Shown: positions 53,982-62,499 of the stretch, one piece after another
How the letters are laid out: every line of letters begins with the position of its first letter
How positions within the stretch are numbered: the first letter of the stretch is position 1
Assembly (NCBI GenBank): GCA_024280215.1
Contig: JAJRQO010000013.1
Coordinates: 1 to 64,000, forward strand
Source of the DNA: Candidatus Zixiibacteriota bacterium
Lineage (GTDB): Bacteria; Zixibacteria; MSB-5A5; GN15; FEB-12
Direction of reading: 5' to 3'
DNA: 64,000 nt
Notes under the pieces: model-generated
Seen by the model: the letters and a program-made list of their open reading frames with translations, nothing else
What the model was told of the DNA's origin: nothing
The model's database searches: none
Position numbers and translations under genes: made by a program

Positions 53982-54005
53982 TATATAAAGAAGACTTAAA
54001 ATATA

Positions 54006-56717
54006 CTATTTCATCAGTATCATCTTTTTAGTATCAACATTTTCACCAGCAATTAAGCGATAGAAATAAATACCTGATGGTTTCGTTGAGGCATCCCAAG
54101 TAACAATATGAGATCCAGCAGAGAAAGAACCTGCTGCTAATATATCTACTTTTTGACCTTTGATATTAAAGACTTCAAGAGTCACTTCAGATGCTTGTGG
54201 CAAGCTAAATGAAATTTCAGTTGAAGGATTAAATGGATTTGGATAATTTTGATTTAATCCAAATGTACCAGGTATTCCTAATACAATAGCATCACCATTA
54301 GCAAATACAACTCCGCTTTCACATGCTTTAGTCACATGATTATCACCTGAAGAATATGAATTTGATGCGTGAGTTATATTCGTTACTTCAAAACACCATT
54401 CTCCTGATGGATTTTTTATCTTAGCAGTATTAAATGAAACTACACCATTTGCATCTGTTGCAGCAGTAGCTGTACCACCAGTTGGTCCAGTTGCTAATAC
54501 AGTTACAGAAGCATTGGCAAGAGGTTGCTCGTTGGAATCATTAATAATAATCGTACCAACACCGTTTCTATTCGGACCTTTTGATGCACGAGTAACAGCA
54601 ATTGACTCAACATGCATGGTACCACCAACTGGTGGAGTATTAACTGTAATATAGTTAGTGGCAGTCTTTGTATCATTTCCAAATGCATTTGTTGCTGTTA
54701 AAGATACAGTATATGTACCAGCAGTTGTATATGTATATGATGGGTTCTGAGCAGAAGAAGTGCCACCATCACCGAATGTCCAACTCCACGATGATGGAGT
54801 ATTAGTTGATAAATCTGTAAAGTTCACAACTAATGGGGCATCACCTGATGTTGGTGTACCAGAAAAATCAGCAACTGGCGGGTTCGCTGATGGTTGTGTT
54901 GCGTTTATATACCCGACTTTTGTGTTGGTATCATTCCCATTCGCATTTGTCGCTGTAAGTGATACGGTATATGTACCAGCAACAGTATAAGTATGTGATG
55001 GATTTTGAGCTGATGAAGTTCCACCATCTCCAAATGTCCAACTCCAAGAAGTAGGTCCATTAGTTGATTGGTCAGTAAAATTAACAGCTAAGTTAATGTC
55101 ACCTGATGTAGGAGAACCAACAAATCCGGCGGTTGGTGGATTCGTATTTGGTCCCGCAGCATCCATAGCAGCTCTAACGTCAACAATACCAACACCAACA
55201 TTTTTAGACATGTTGTATGCTTTTGCATTTTGCATAATTAAATCAATTTTATCTTGAGCGGTAAGAGACTGATCAAAAGATTCTAACAAACCAATTACAC
55301 CAGCAACATGTGGAGCCGCCATTGAAGTTCCATCTAAGACAGAGATATAATCATTTGCTGGATCGGTGTTTACATGATAAGTCGAAAGAATTTCTACTCC
55401 CGGAGCAGCAATATCAACCCATGAGCCATAGTTTGAAAATGATGCTGGATCACCAAATTTATCTGTCGCCCCGACATCAACACAATCACCACGACTACCT
55501 AAATAGTCAGCAGAAGAAGAATTTGAGTTACCAGCAGCAACTACAATTACAACATCTTGCGATAAAAGAAAATCAACTGCAGCACCTAAACCACCAGTGT
55601 TAGAAGAACCCCATGAGCAGTTAATTGATGCAACATTAATACCTGATGCTTTTAAATTGCCAAGATAATTCATTGCTTCGGCAGCAGCAGACATCATAAC
55701 AAAACCTGATTCTTGCCCTCTGTATCTTCCTGTATATCCTATACGACATGGTACAATCTTTACACCATTGGCTATACCACCTGCTGTACCGTCGGAAAAT
55801 CCACCCGCAACTCCAGCAACTTGAGTACCGTTGTTAGTAATCGCACCAATCGTACCGGCTACATGAGTACCATGACCATTATGATCGGCAGGATCATTAT
55901 CTTTGCCACCACAATCAGTATCTGTACAACTAACACCAGAATATCCAGATTCAAAAAAATCATATCCGATTACATCATCAATATAACCATTACCGTCATT
56001 ATCGATTCCATCACCTGGGGTTTCACCTGGGTTTGTCCAGATATTACCATTAGTTACATTGTCAGCTGGCCCAGGTACATCAGAACCACCAAGGTCACGG
56101 TGATAATGACGAACACCTGAGTCTAAAACGCCAACAACAACTGTTGCATCACCAGCTGTTGAATTCCAAGCTGTTTCTGCATTAATACCATAGGTATCCC
56201 AATAATGCCACTGGTTAAATTGGAAATCAGGATTTGCTAAACCATCATAGTATGTATCATTGGCAGCAGCATATAGTTTATGAATCGCATCTTTTTCTAC
56301 ATGGTCAACTTGAGGTAAGGCTTCATACGCAGTTACAACTTCGTCTAAAACTCCATTGTTAAATTCTACAACATAATACCTTGAAAGGACTGCGAGTTCT
56401 TTTGAGGATGTCGCCGATGACATACTTTGTACATCAGTACCTTTAAACATCGGACGTAATTCGTGTACTTGAAATTTTTGTGCTAAGGCAGAAAAGCCAT
56501 CAAGACTATTTAATGCTACAGAAGAACTATTATCTTTTGCATGGTTAACCAATGTGCCTTCGCTTAAGACAACTATAACTCTATTTTCAACATAACCAAC
56601 AAATGACGAGCCATCAAAAACATTAGCTTGTTGGTCGACTGCTATAAATTTTTCAGCTTGTACTAATCCTGAGATTAGTAATGAAAGAGCAAGAACAAAG
56701 GTGATAATTCGTTTCAT
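54006..56717 (-). CDS. Secreted subtilisin-like protease with two PKD domains and a YPNPFNP sorting domain
   Basis: This 903-residue protein has a signal peptide, a propeptide with a different N-terminus from the other two, and an S8 domain with Asp near 197 (GVLDSGVRH), His near 282 (NGHGTHVAG) and Ser near 464 (GTSMAAPHVAG). A calcium-rich insert (DGIDNDGNGYID) and a Cys-containing loop (CTDTDCGG) lie before the His. Two PKD domains (about 530-700), an Ig-like domain and the NYPNPFNP sorting domain ending MILMK follow. It shares the tail module, not the protease core, with the 51.3 kb gene. The ribosome site is AGGAGG. It ends the transcription unit begun upstream or is separate; a terminator at 56.9 kb separates it from the CHAT operon. 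Confidence 0.92.
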   Translation of the reverse strand: MKRIITFVLALSLLISGLVQAEKFIAVDQQANVFDGSSFVGYVENRVIVVLSEGTLVNHAKDNSSSVALNSLDGFSALAQKFQVHELRPMFKGTDVQSMSSATSSKELAVLSRYYVVEFNNGVLDEVVTAYEALPQVDHVEKDAIHKLYAAANDTYYDGLANPDFQFNQWHYWDTYGINAETAWNSTAGDATVVVGVLDSGVRHYHRDLGGSDVPGPADNVTNGNIWTNPGETPGDGIDNDGNGYIDDVIGYDFFESGYSGVSCTDTDCGGKDNDPADHNGHGTHVAGTIGAITNNGTQVAGVAGGFSDGTAGGIANGVKIVPCRIGYTGRYRGQESGFVMMSAAAEAMNYLGNLKASGINVASINCSWGSSNTGGLGAAVDFLLSQDVVIVVAAGNSNSSSADYLGSRGDCVDVGATDKFGDPASFSNYGSWVDIAAPGVEILSTYHVNTDPANDYISVLDGTSMAAPHVAGVIGLLESFDQSLTAQDKIDLIMQNAKAYNMSKNVGVGIVDVRAAMDAAGPNTNPPTAGFVGSPTSGDINLAVNFTDQSTNGPTSWSWTFGDGGTSSAQNPSHTYTVAGTYTVSLTATNANGNDTNTKVGYINATQPSANPPVADFSGTPTSGDAPLVVNFTDLSTNTPSSWSWTFGDGGTSSAQNPSYTYTTAGTYTVSLTATNAFGNDTKTATNYITVNTPPVGGTMHVESIAVTRASKGPNRNGVGTIIINDSNEQPLANASVTVLATGPTGGTATAATDANGVVSFNTAKIKNPSGEWCFEVTNITHASNSYSSGDNHVTKACESGVVFANGDAIVLGIPGTFGLNQNYPNPFNPSTEISFSLPQASEVTLEVFNIKGQKVDILAAGSFSAGSHIVTWDASTKPSGIYFYRLIAGENVDTKKMILMK

Positions 56718-56785
56718 GAATCCTCCTAAAAAGGGTTTTATCCTATAAAGTTACAAGAATTAACATTTCTATTGTTTTGTTTATT

Positions 56786-56793
56786 ACCTCCTT
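56786..56793 (-). promoter_or_regulatory. Upstream AAGGAGGT element in protease leader
   Basis: AAGGAGGTAATAAAC on the minus strand lies 69 bases ahead of the protease start, which has its own AGGAGG. No start codon follows at normal spacing. It is one of three such elements before the PKD subtilase genes. Confidence 0.3.
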
Positions 56794-56893
56794 ACAACCA
56801 ATTTGGCGTTTGACGGTTTTATTTATTTTATTTGATTTACTTAATAGAGTGATTAGAATGCGAGATAAATACAACAAAAGAGATTATATAGAC

Positions 56894-56930
56894 AAAAAAA
56901 GCCCCTGTTATCTTAAATTATCAGGGGCTT
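56894..56930 (-). terminator. Terminator of the sigma/CHAT/subtilase operon
   Basis: AGCCCCTG pairs with CAGGGGCT over an AT-rich extension, with a minus-strand T run. It lies about 22 bases past the stop of the last gene of the operon and separates it from the PKD subtilase gene to the left. Confidence 0.88.
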
Positions 56931-56952
56931 TGCGTAATTCGTTGTGGGTATG

Positions 56953-58416
56953 CTATTTGGTAGCGTCACCAGATTTGTAACACGGTTTAAATTCACGCCA
57001 TTTAACGAAAATATGGTGAACCATTATAGCAATATCTGACGGTTTTGCATCTCCGTCACAATCAAGATCAACCAATGCGTCCGTTACGATATTTCCTTGA
57101 CGCTCAATTGATTCAGAATTATTTCCACCTCCATTATTATTCCTATTTGTAATATAATCAATCATCATAGTTAGGTCACGGATATCACGAACACCATCGC
57201 CATTTAAATCTCCAATAGAAAGTTGCGAGACAGCATTATAACTATTAATCATACCATAACCATATTGCACATCAGGGATTATCACATTACCCCATAAAAG
57301 TTCTGTACGAGTTGTATTTTTCAGATGCTCTTTAAAGTCAGCAGGAGTGTAGTTACTTTCAATTTGTTTCATCATCGCAACGGTTCCACTCACAATTGGT
57401 GCGGAAAATGAAGTACCACTCCATGTTCCCCAATTAAATTCACCAGCCAATGAAGAATACATATTCACACCAGGTGCGACAACATCGACATAATCACCAT
57501 AGTTAGAAAAACCTGCTAAAAGCTCTAAAGTATCAATAGCGGCAACAGCAATAACATCAGGGTGGGCAGCTGGAAAATATGGTAAGTCACTACTTTCATT
57601 GCCAGTTGCGGCAATCATAACCACATTGTTAAGAGTAGCATCGTCAATTGCTGATTGTAAGACATCAATCAATTCAGTCGTACCAAAACTCATATTGATA
57701 ATATCGGCACCATGCTTGACCGCCCAGTCAATTGCTTTGGCAACATTAAATTGGTCACCAACACCTTCCCCATCAAAAGCACGCAATGGCATGATTGAAG
57801 CATCAGGTGCTGTCAGAAGGAGTAGTCCTGTAACAAAAGTACCATGCCCATATATTGAGCCAGCTTGTTCAGATGGATTGGATGTATTTAAAATAAAATC
57901 ATGTCCTGGTAAAACAGTAGAACTAATCATAAGAGGATGCGAATAATCTATGCCATTATCAATCACGGCAATAACAACATTTTTACCCGTCGCAATTAGC
58001 TGGGCATCATCGATGCCTAAATCATAAGAACCAGCTTGCCCATAAAAATCAACAGGTGATACACTTTTATTTAAAATTGGTTCCGATTCATCGGGAAAGC
58101 CCTGACTGATTTGAAATACTTCAGGAATATCAATTGAAGAATTAAAAGAAGCTAACTCAACATCATTGTATGAGTTTAATTGTGCAACGACTTTATCAAC
58201 AGAACGATTTTTAGAAAATTTCATTAAGAAAGTTCTATTAGTTGTAATTGAGTCTGAAACTATAAGTTGCAACTCTGCCGCAATAGCAGTTACATTTGCA
58301 TTTGCCTTAACTTTGACAACTGCTTCACCTAATTTTTTCCCCCCAGCATTTACTACGGTAATACCAAAAAGAATAAAGATGGCAATCAAAGTGGTTTTTT
58401 TCAAATATCGTTTCAT
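56953..58416 (-). CDS. Secreted subtilisin-like protease with dockerin-like tail, last gene of the sigma/CHAT operon
   Basis: This 487-residue protein has a signal peptide (cleavage near VNA), a propeptide (about 30-110) and an S8 domain with Asp near 150 (AVIDNGIDY), His near 190 (YGHGTFVTG) and Ser near 335 (SGTSFSAPIVSG). The tail (about 395-480) has DLNGDGVRDIRDL and DLDCDGDAKPSDI calcium loops of dockerin type, separated by an Asn/Gly linker. It has no PKD or YPNPFNP domain, unlike the other subtilases. It starts 29 bases past the CHAT gene stop, so it is probably its cotranscribed output: an extracellular protease controlled by the sigma factor of the same operon. Confidence 0.92.
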   Translation of the reverse strand: MKRYLKKTTLIAIFILFGITVVNAGGKKLGEAVVKVKANANVTAIAAELQLIVSDSITTNRTFLMKFSKNRSVDKVVAQLNSYNDVELASFNSSIDIPEVFQISQGFPDESEPILNKSVSPVDFYGQAGSYDLGIDDAQLIATGKNVVIAVIDNGIDYSHPLMISSTVLPGHDFILNTSNPSEQAGSIYGHGTFVTGLLLLTAPDASIMPLRAFDGEGVGDQFNVAKAIDWAVKHGADIINMSFGTTELIDVLQSAIDDATLNNVVMIAATGNESSDLPYFPAAHPDVIAVAAIDTLELLAGFSNYGDYVDVVAPGVNMYSSLAGEFNWGTWSGTSFSAPIVSGTVAMMKQIESNYTPADFKEHLKNTTRTELLWGNVIIPDVQYGYGMINSYNAVSQLSIGDLNGDGVRDIRDLTMMIDYITNRNNNGGGNNSESIERQGNIVTDALVDLDCDGDAKPSDIAIMVHHIFVKWREFKPCYKSGDATK

Positions 58417-58445
58417 TTTTTCACTCTATACTTTGACGGTTAAAA

Positions 58446-61199
58446 TTAATTTCCAATTAAAATAAAGGCACCCCAATATGCAGGGTCTTGTACATGTTTT
58501 GCAATATAATGTATTGCTTTTTTATATGCTTTTTCAATGTTCTTCTTTTGAGAGAGTTGATGATAGAACTCGTTCATAAATAGCATGGTCACCTTGTCAT
58601 CAACTGGCCATAAAGAAGCAAGTACGTATCTACACCCTCCTCGATAAAATGATTTTGCCAAAGAAAATGTATTACCATAGTTTAACCCTGGAGCAGCAGT
58701 TTGGCAACCAGAAAGTGTTACTAACTCAGCCTTGATTCCGTGACCATATAAATCGAAAGGAAACAAAACTCCGTCGGTCATCATTATCCGTGAGAACAAA
58801 GGGTTCTCTGAAGATCTCGAAGCATGTGCAGCAATATGAATAAATCCATTCACTTCAGAGCATGCTTTTTTTAATGTAGTAATTTTCGCATCCTGATTAG
58901 CGTAAAGATTTGAGTTTTTGAAATGTTGCTGAATCTTCTCACCTTCTATTTCTACCAATGGAAGTGATTCATGTGATGCTGAGAAAATTGCATTTTTAAG
59001 TTTTGAAAAATCTATTTTTTCGATTGTATCACCATGCAATGATTGAGGGTCGGCGATAATATTTATATTATAGTCCTCATACATGTATACCTTATCATTA
59101 TTAAGCAGGGCAATAAACGGTACTTGATTCAAGACAGCATCTGGAATAATAAAAAGCGAATCTACATGCGAAGAAATATTTGCAGGAGCAATAAGAGCAT
59201 TATACATCTCTTGCAAATATGCATTTTTAATTTCAGATACATTTTCAGAGCTGGGTTTGTGGATTGACTGTTCAAAAATAAATTGAATTTTTCTTACTAA
59301 AGCAGTGAGTTCAGCAAGAGTAAGTGGTAAGTTGACATATTTCACCGAAAGAGCATCCTGAACAAAAAGACCAATTTTATCACCTGAGATGAAATAATTT
59401 AATATAGTTTCATTCTCTTTAAGCGATATGTTCTTTTGTTGTTCTTTTGATTGGAGTTCAATAGGAAAGATATTTTTTTGATAGGCTCTTGCTTTTTGCT
59501 CTAAATGCCACAATTGTTTTTCAGTTTTTAAAACAACTTGCGAGGTAAGTACGAGACGTTTTCCCTTTTGAGGAAATTTATATGCTTGGGATAAATTTTG
59601 TCTGAGAGAATCTATCTGAGTCAGAATTATTTTTGGGACATTCTCTTGTAAAATTTCCGTTGGTATAATTTTTTCATTCAACAATGAAATTGCTTTGAGA
59701 TTATAAAGATATGATTGTTCAATTTCACCAATATATAATGAACACTCAACAATGCGAGCGTATATATTAAATTTATCGGCAGCAAAGAAAAATTTGATTT
59801 CGTCTGAGTGCAAAGCGTGCATCATCGTTTCAACAATTTTCACCGCTTTTAAAAATTCGGACTGTGCCTTGTCATACAATTTTTGAGCAAAGTAATGTTC
59901 ACCCAAAAGTGTGTAAATTTTTCTTTGTTGCTCGTTGGTTAGCTTGTTTGTTAATAACGAGCTGAGTACCTTGAATGCTTTTGTTTCATTTCTCGTGAGG
60001 AAGAGTGTCTCAATATATGCGATGTCTGCGTCATGTTCCCGTCTGATATCTTTACTTTTCTTATAATATTTTTTCGCTGAGACAGATGCTTCCAACGCTT
60101 TTCTGTATTTTTTCTGATTGAGAAAAATTGAAGTCATAGCGTATTCAATCATCCCCAACCATAAACTATTTTTTTCTTTTATGAAAATTTTCTTAGCCGA
60201 ATTCAGTAATAGTTTTGATTGTGTTATATCGCCAAGCTCGATTTTAGCAATTGCAGCGAAATAATTCGCTTTGCCCTCTTCATAAGGCATGTTATATTTC
60301 TTGAAAATTGGAAGAATCAATTCTGAAAGCATGATAACGGAACCATACTGGTTCAACTGTAAATTCAATTCTGCTAAATCAAGTTGTGTGACCGCAACCG
60401 CTGTCTTGTCACCAAGCTTCTCAAAAGAATCATATACTTTTTCAAAAAGTGAAAGAGCGTCGGTATATTTACTTTCCAGATATAGCAAATAGGCAATCGA
60501 GTATTCTGTTTGTTGAAAGGCAAGTTCCATCTTTGCTTTTTTATAAAATGCACCCGCCTCAAGATAAAGTTTTTTCGCTTGACCAAGTTCATTCATATTG
60601 GCGTAAATATTAGCACGGTTAAAATCGACAATAGCACAAGCAACTCCACCCTCTTTTGCAAATATTTTTTTAGCCTTATTATAGTATTCAAGAGCGAGTC
60701 TATTTTTATCCATACGATGATATATGTTACCAATGTTGGTCATAACCTGACCAGCATGATTTGATAAATCATGTCGTTTAAAATACGTAAGTGCTTTTTT
60801 GCCAATTTTAAGACCATCGTCATATTTAGACAGATACATATATACTTCAATCATACCTTTTTGGATTAATGCGGTCGAATAATAATCTTTATGAGTAGAT
60901 GTAGATGTGAGTGCTTTTTGGTAAAAAGTTATAGACGTTTTATAGTCAGCATTCCAAAGAGCGAGCCGAGCATGCATTGAAAAAAGTTTGTGATTGTACT
61001 CTTTTGGAATAAATTTGAAACAGTTTTTGATAACAAACAGATACGCATCAGCATCTTTGATACTTTTACGATAAAGCTGATTTAAACTCCGACTTATTTC
61101 CAAGATCATGAGATTGTAATCATCGTTATAATCGTCATGCAACAGCTGTTGTAAATCAACTTTGCTTTGTATCTGTTTGAGTCTCTCTATTTTAATCAT
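58446..61199 (-). CDS. TPR-CHAT caspase-like protease
   Basis: This 917-residue protein has no signal peptide, so it is cytoplasmic. Residues about 80-500 form many tetratricopeptide helices (for example GQVMTNIGNIYHRMDKNRLALEYYNKA), an assembly or sensing platform. The C-terminal CHAT domain (about 600-917) has LFIIPDAVLNQVPFIAL, the catalytic His in HIAAHAS near 789, Cys in LSGCQTAAPG near 831, and the conserved CRYVLASLWPVDDKV. Both catalytic residues are intact. CHAT proteases are caspase relatives; TPR-CHAT proteins such as Csx29 cut a partner when activated. Its start overlaps the anti-sigma-like gene by four bases. The physiological substrate is unknown. Confidence 0.92.
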   Translation of the reverse strand: MIKIERLKQIQSKVDLQQLLHDDYNDDYNLMILEISRSLNQLYRKSIKDADAYLFVIKNCFKFIPKEYNHKLFSMHARLALWNADYKTSITFYQKALTSTSTHKDYYSTALIQKGMIEVYMYLSKYDDGLKIGKKALTYFKRHDLSNHAGQVMTNIGNIYHRMDKNRLALEYYNKAKKIFAKEGGVACAIVDFNRANIYANMNELGQAKKLYLEAGAFYKKAKMELAFQQTEYSIAYLLYLESKYTDALSLFEKVYDSFEKLGDKTAVAVTQLDLAELNLQLNQYGSVIMLSELILPIFKKYNMPYEEGKANYFAAIAKIELGDITQSKLLLNSAKKIFIKEKNSLWLGMIEYAMTSIFLNQKKYRKALEASVSAKKYYKKSKDIRREHDADIAYIETLFLTRNETKAFKVLSSLLTNKLTNEQQRKIYTLLGEHYFAQKLYDKAQSEFLKAVKIVETMMHALHSDEIKFFFAADKFNIYARIVECSLYIGEIEQSYLYNLKAISLLNEKIIPTEILQENVPKIILTQIDSLRQNLSQAYKFPQKGKRLVLTSQVVLKTEKQLWHLEQKARAYQKNIFPIELQSKEQQKNISLKENETILNYFISGDKIGLFVQDALSVKYVNLPLTLAELTALVRKIQFIFEQSIHKPSSENVSEIKNAYLQEMYNALIAPANISSHVDSLFIIPDAVLNQVPFIALLNNDKVYMYEDYNINIIADPQSLHGDTIEKIDFSKLKNAIFSASHESLPLVEIEGEKIQQHFKNSNLYANQDAKITTLKKACSEVNGFIHIAAHASRSSENPLFSRIMMTDGVLFPFDLYGHGIKAELVTLSGCQTAAPGLNYGNTFSLAKSFYRGGCRYVLASLWPVDDKVTMLFMNEFYHQLSQKKNIEKAYKKAIHYIAKHVQDPAYWGAFILIGN

Positions 61200-61783
61200 A
61201 ATGTCAGTTCAATAAGTCCCTCTTTAGAATCATTCTTCATAATATATAGAGAATTCTTGCCTATCGCAATTCGTTCAAATCGAAATAATCCAAATTTATC
61301 CACCGACGTATTCTGATTTTTCTTTTTTGTCTCAACAGTTACTGAAAACTCCTCATAGGAATCAAGTCCTTCAATTTGACCGATGAGTTCGACTGAATCA
61401 ACAGTAATCGGATACATCTTCAATTCAATTACAAGTTCACCTATTCGATACTTGAGTTGTCTGGTATCAACTGAGGCTGGCCTTATACCCTCAGGTAATG
61501 GCAGGAGTGATGAATCAAAAAGCTGTATTCCATATTGTAGTTTGTCAGATGCTTGATTTTTCAGAAAATCTTGATACAGTTTTTGAGAGAGTTTTTGAGT
61601 TGCTGAAATAATCGGTTTTGAGCCATGCCCTGAAATTGCCGACATATCTTTCAACATATCGTACATTTCAGCCAGTTCTGGAACCTGTTGCATCTCAGCA
61701 ACAAGAGCTTTTTCCTCAATTCCCGTTAGAGAGCCACTCAATAAAGCAATGAGTCGCTCAATTCTTTCTTGATTTACTTTCAT
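61196..61783 (-). CDS. Putative anti-sigma-like partner protein
   Basis: This 195-residue protein has no membrane segment. The N-terminal ~65 residues are helical (RIERLIALLSGSLTGIEEKAL, MYDMLKDM), in the size and place of a sigma-binding domain, without the zinc HxxxCxxC motif of classic anti-sigma factors. The middle is a linker. About residues 110-190 look like a beta sandwich (ELVIELKMYPITVDSVELIGQI). It sits between an ECF sigma gene and a TPR-CHAT gene and overlaps the latter by four bases. By analogy with Csx30, it may bind the sigma factor and be cut by the CHAT protease; this is inference. The ribosome site AGAGGTG is good. Confidence 0.65.
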   Translation of the reverse strand: MKVNQERIERLIALLSGSLTGIEEKALVAEMQQVPELAEMYDMLKDMSAISGHGSKPIISATQKLSQKLYQDFLKNQASDKLQYGIQLFDSSLLPLPEGIRPASVDTRQLKYRIGELVIELKMYPITVDSVELIGQIEGLDSYEEFSVTVETKKKNQNTSVDKFGLFRFERIAIGKNSLYIMKNDSKEGLIELTL

Positions 61784-61834
61784 TTAGCACCTCTGACTTC
61801 TAAGAGACATAACTTAAGGAGAAAATACATACTA

Positions 61835-62428
61835 TTATTTAAAACCTTTTCTTTTTAAGATTTTTTTTAATTTTTTCAGACTCCGAATTCGTGTCGGTCC
61901 AATAGATGCAATCGGGATGTTCAATTTTTTTGAAATCTCTTCATAGCTTGGTTCATTCTCATCTAAAAACAAGTGCCAAATTAACTTATACTCTTTTTGC
62001 GGAAGCTCTATGATTGCTTTAATTAGACCTTCTAAGTTTTCGGACTCATTGAGAATCTCATCTGGAGTCTTAAATGTTGTCACAGATATAGATTTAGATA
62101 TTTCAGGGTCAACGGTATCAAAAAGTTGTTTTCGACGAATGACTCTCAATATCTCTCTACGTGTAATAGTAGATACATAGCTAATTATTTTTTCAGAAGA
62201 TTTAAGATTTGACAGATTCTGTAGAAGGAGATAGCAAACCTGTCCAAAAATATCTAATGACTCTTCTTTAGACAACCGCATTAAACGACAAACAGATAAA
62301 ATAGCAGGAGTTATTTTTTCGACTAAATTTGCCCACGCAGATTCATCGCCGTCAATACAACGTTTAATAAGTTCTTGATATTCTGATTTGTTTGTCTTTG
62401 TCATTGTTGAATAGTGGTTACTGTTCAT
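61835..62428 (-). CDS. ECF sigma factor
   Basis: This 197-residue protein has sigma region 2 at about 25-100 (CIDGDESAWANLVEKIT, RREILRVIRRK) and region 4 at about 140-195 (PSYEEISKKLNIPIASIGPTRIRSLKKLKKI). Region 3 is absent, as in all ECF sigmas. The IPIASIGPTR motif in region 4 is typical of a group of sigma factors often found beside CHAT-type genes. A second Met nine codons later is possible; neither start has a strong ribosome site. It is the first gene of the operon and would direct RNA polymerase to its own and perhaps other promoters. Confidence 0.9.
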   Translation of the reverse strand: MNSNHYSTMTKTNKSEYQELIKRCIDGDESAWANLVEKITPAILSVCRLMRLSKEESLDIFGQVCYLLLQNLSNLKSSEKIISYVSTITRREILRVIRRKQLFDTVDPEISKSISVTTFKTPDEILNESENLEGLIKAIIELPQKEYKLIWHLFLDENEPSYEEISKKLNIPIASIGPTRIRSLKKLKKILKRKGFK

Positions 62429-62499
62429 ATAAAAGTGAAAACGCTCTTATATTAAAGTAATTGATTTCAAAAAAAAGACAACTGAAATTATCTTGTGAG

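Larger units (their letters stand above)
53686..54005. other. Intergenic region between two subtilase genes
   Basis: There is no gene. The left part is the leader of the 51274-53685 gene with the AGGAGGTG element at 53751-53760. The right part holds the terminator of the next protease at 53949-53981. AT-rich DNA fills the rest. Confidence 0.6.

Noticed and set aside
55310-56120. Plus-strand frames of 97 and 135 codons
   Set aside because: They lie antisense within the protease gene, have odd composition (His/Gln- or Thr/Ile-rich) and no ribosome site.
56953-62428. Type III-E CRISPR (Craspase) locus
   Set aside because: The sigma, small partner and TPR-CHAT genes resemble its accessory set, but no gRAMP, cas1/cas2 or repeat array exists in the window.
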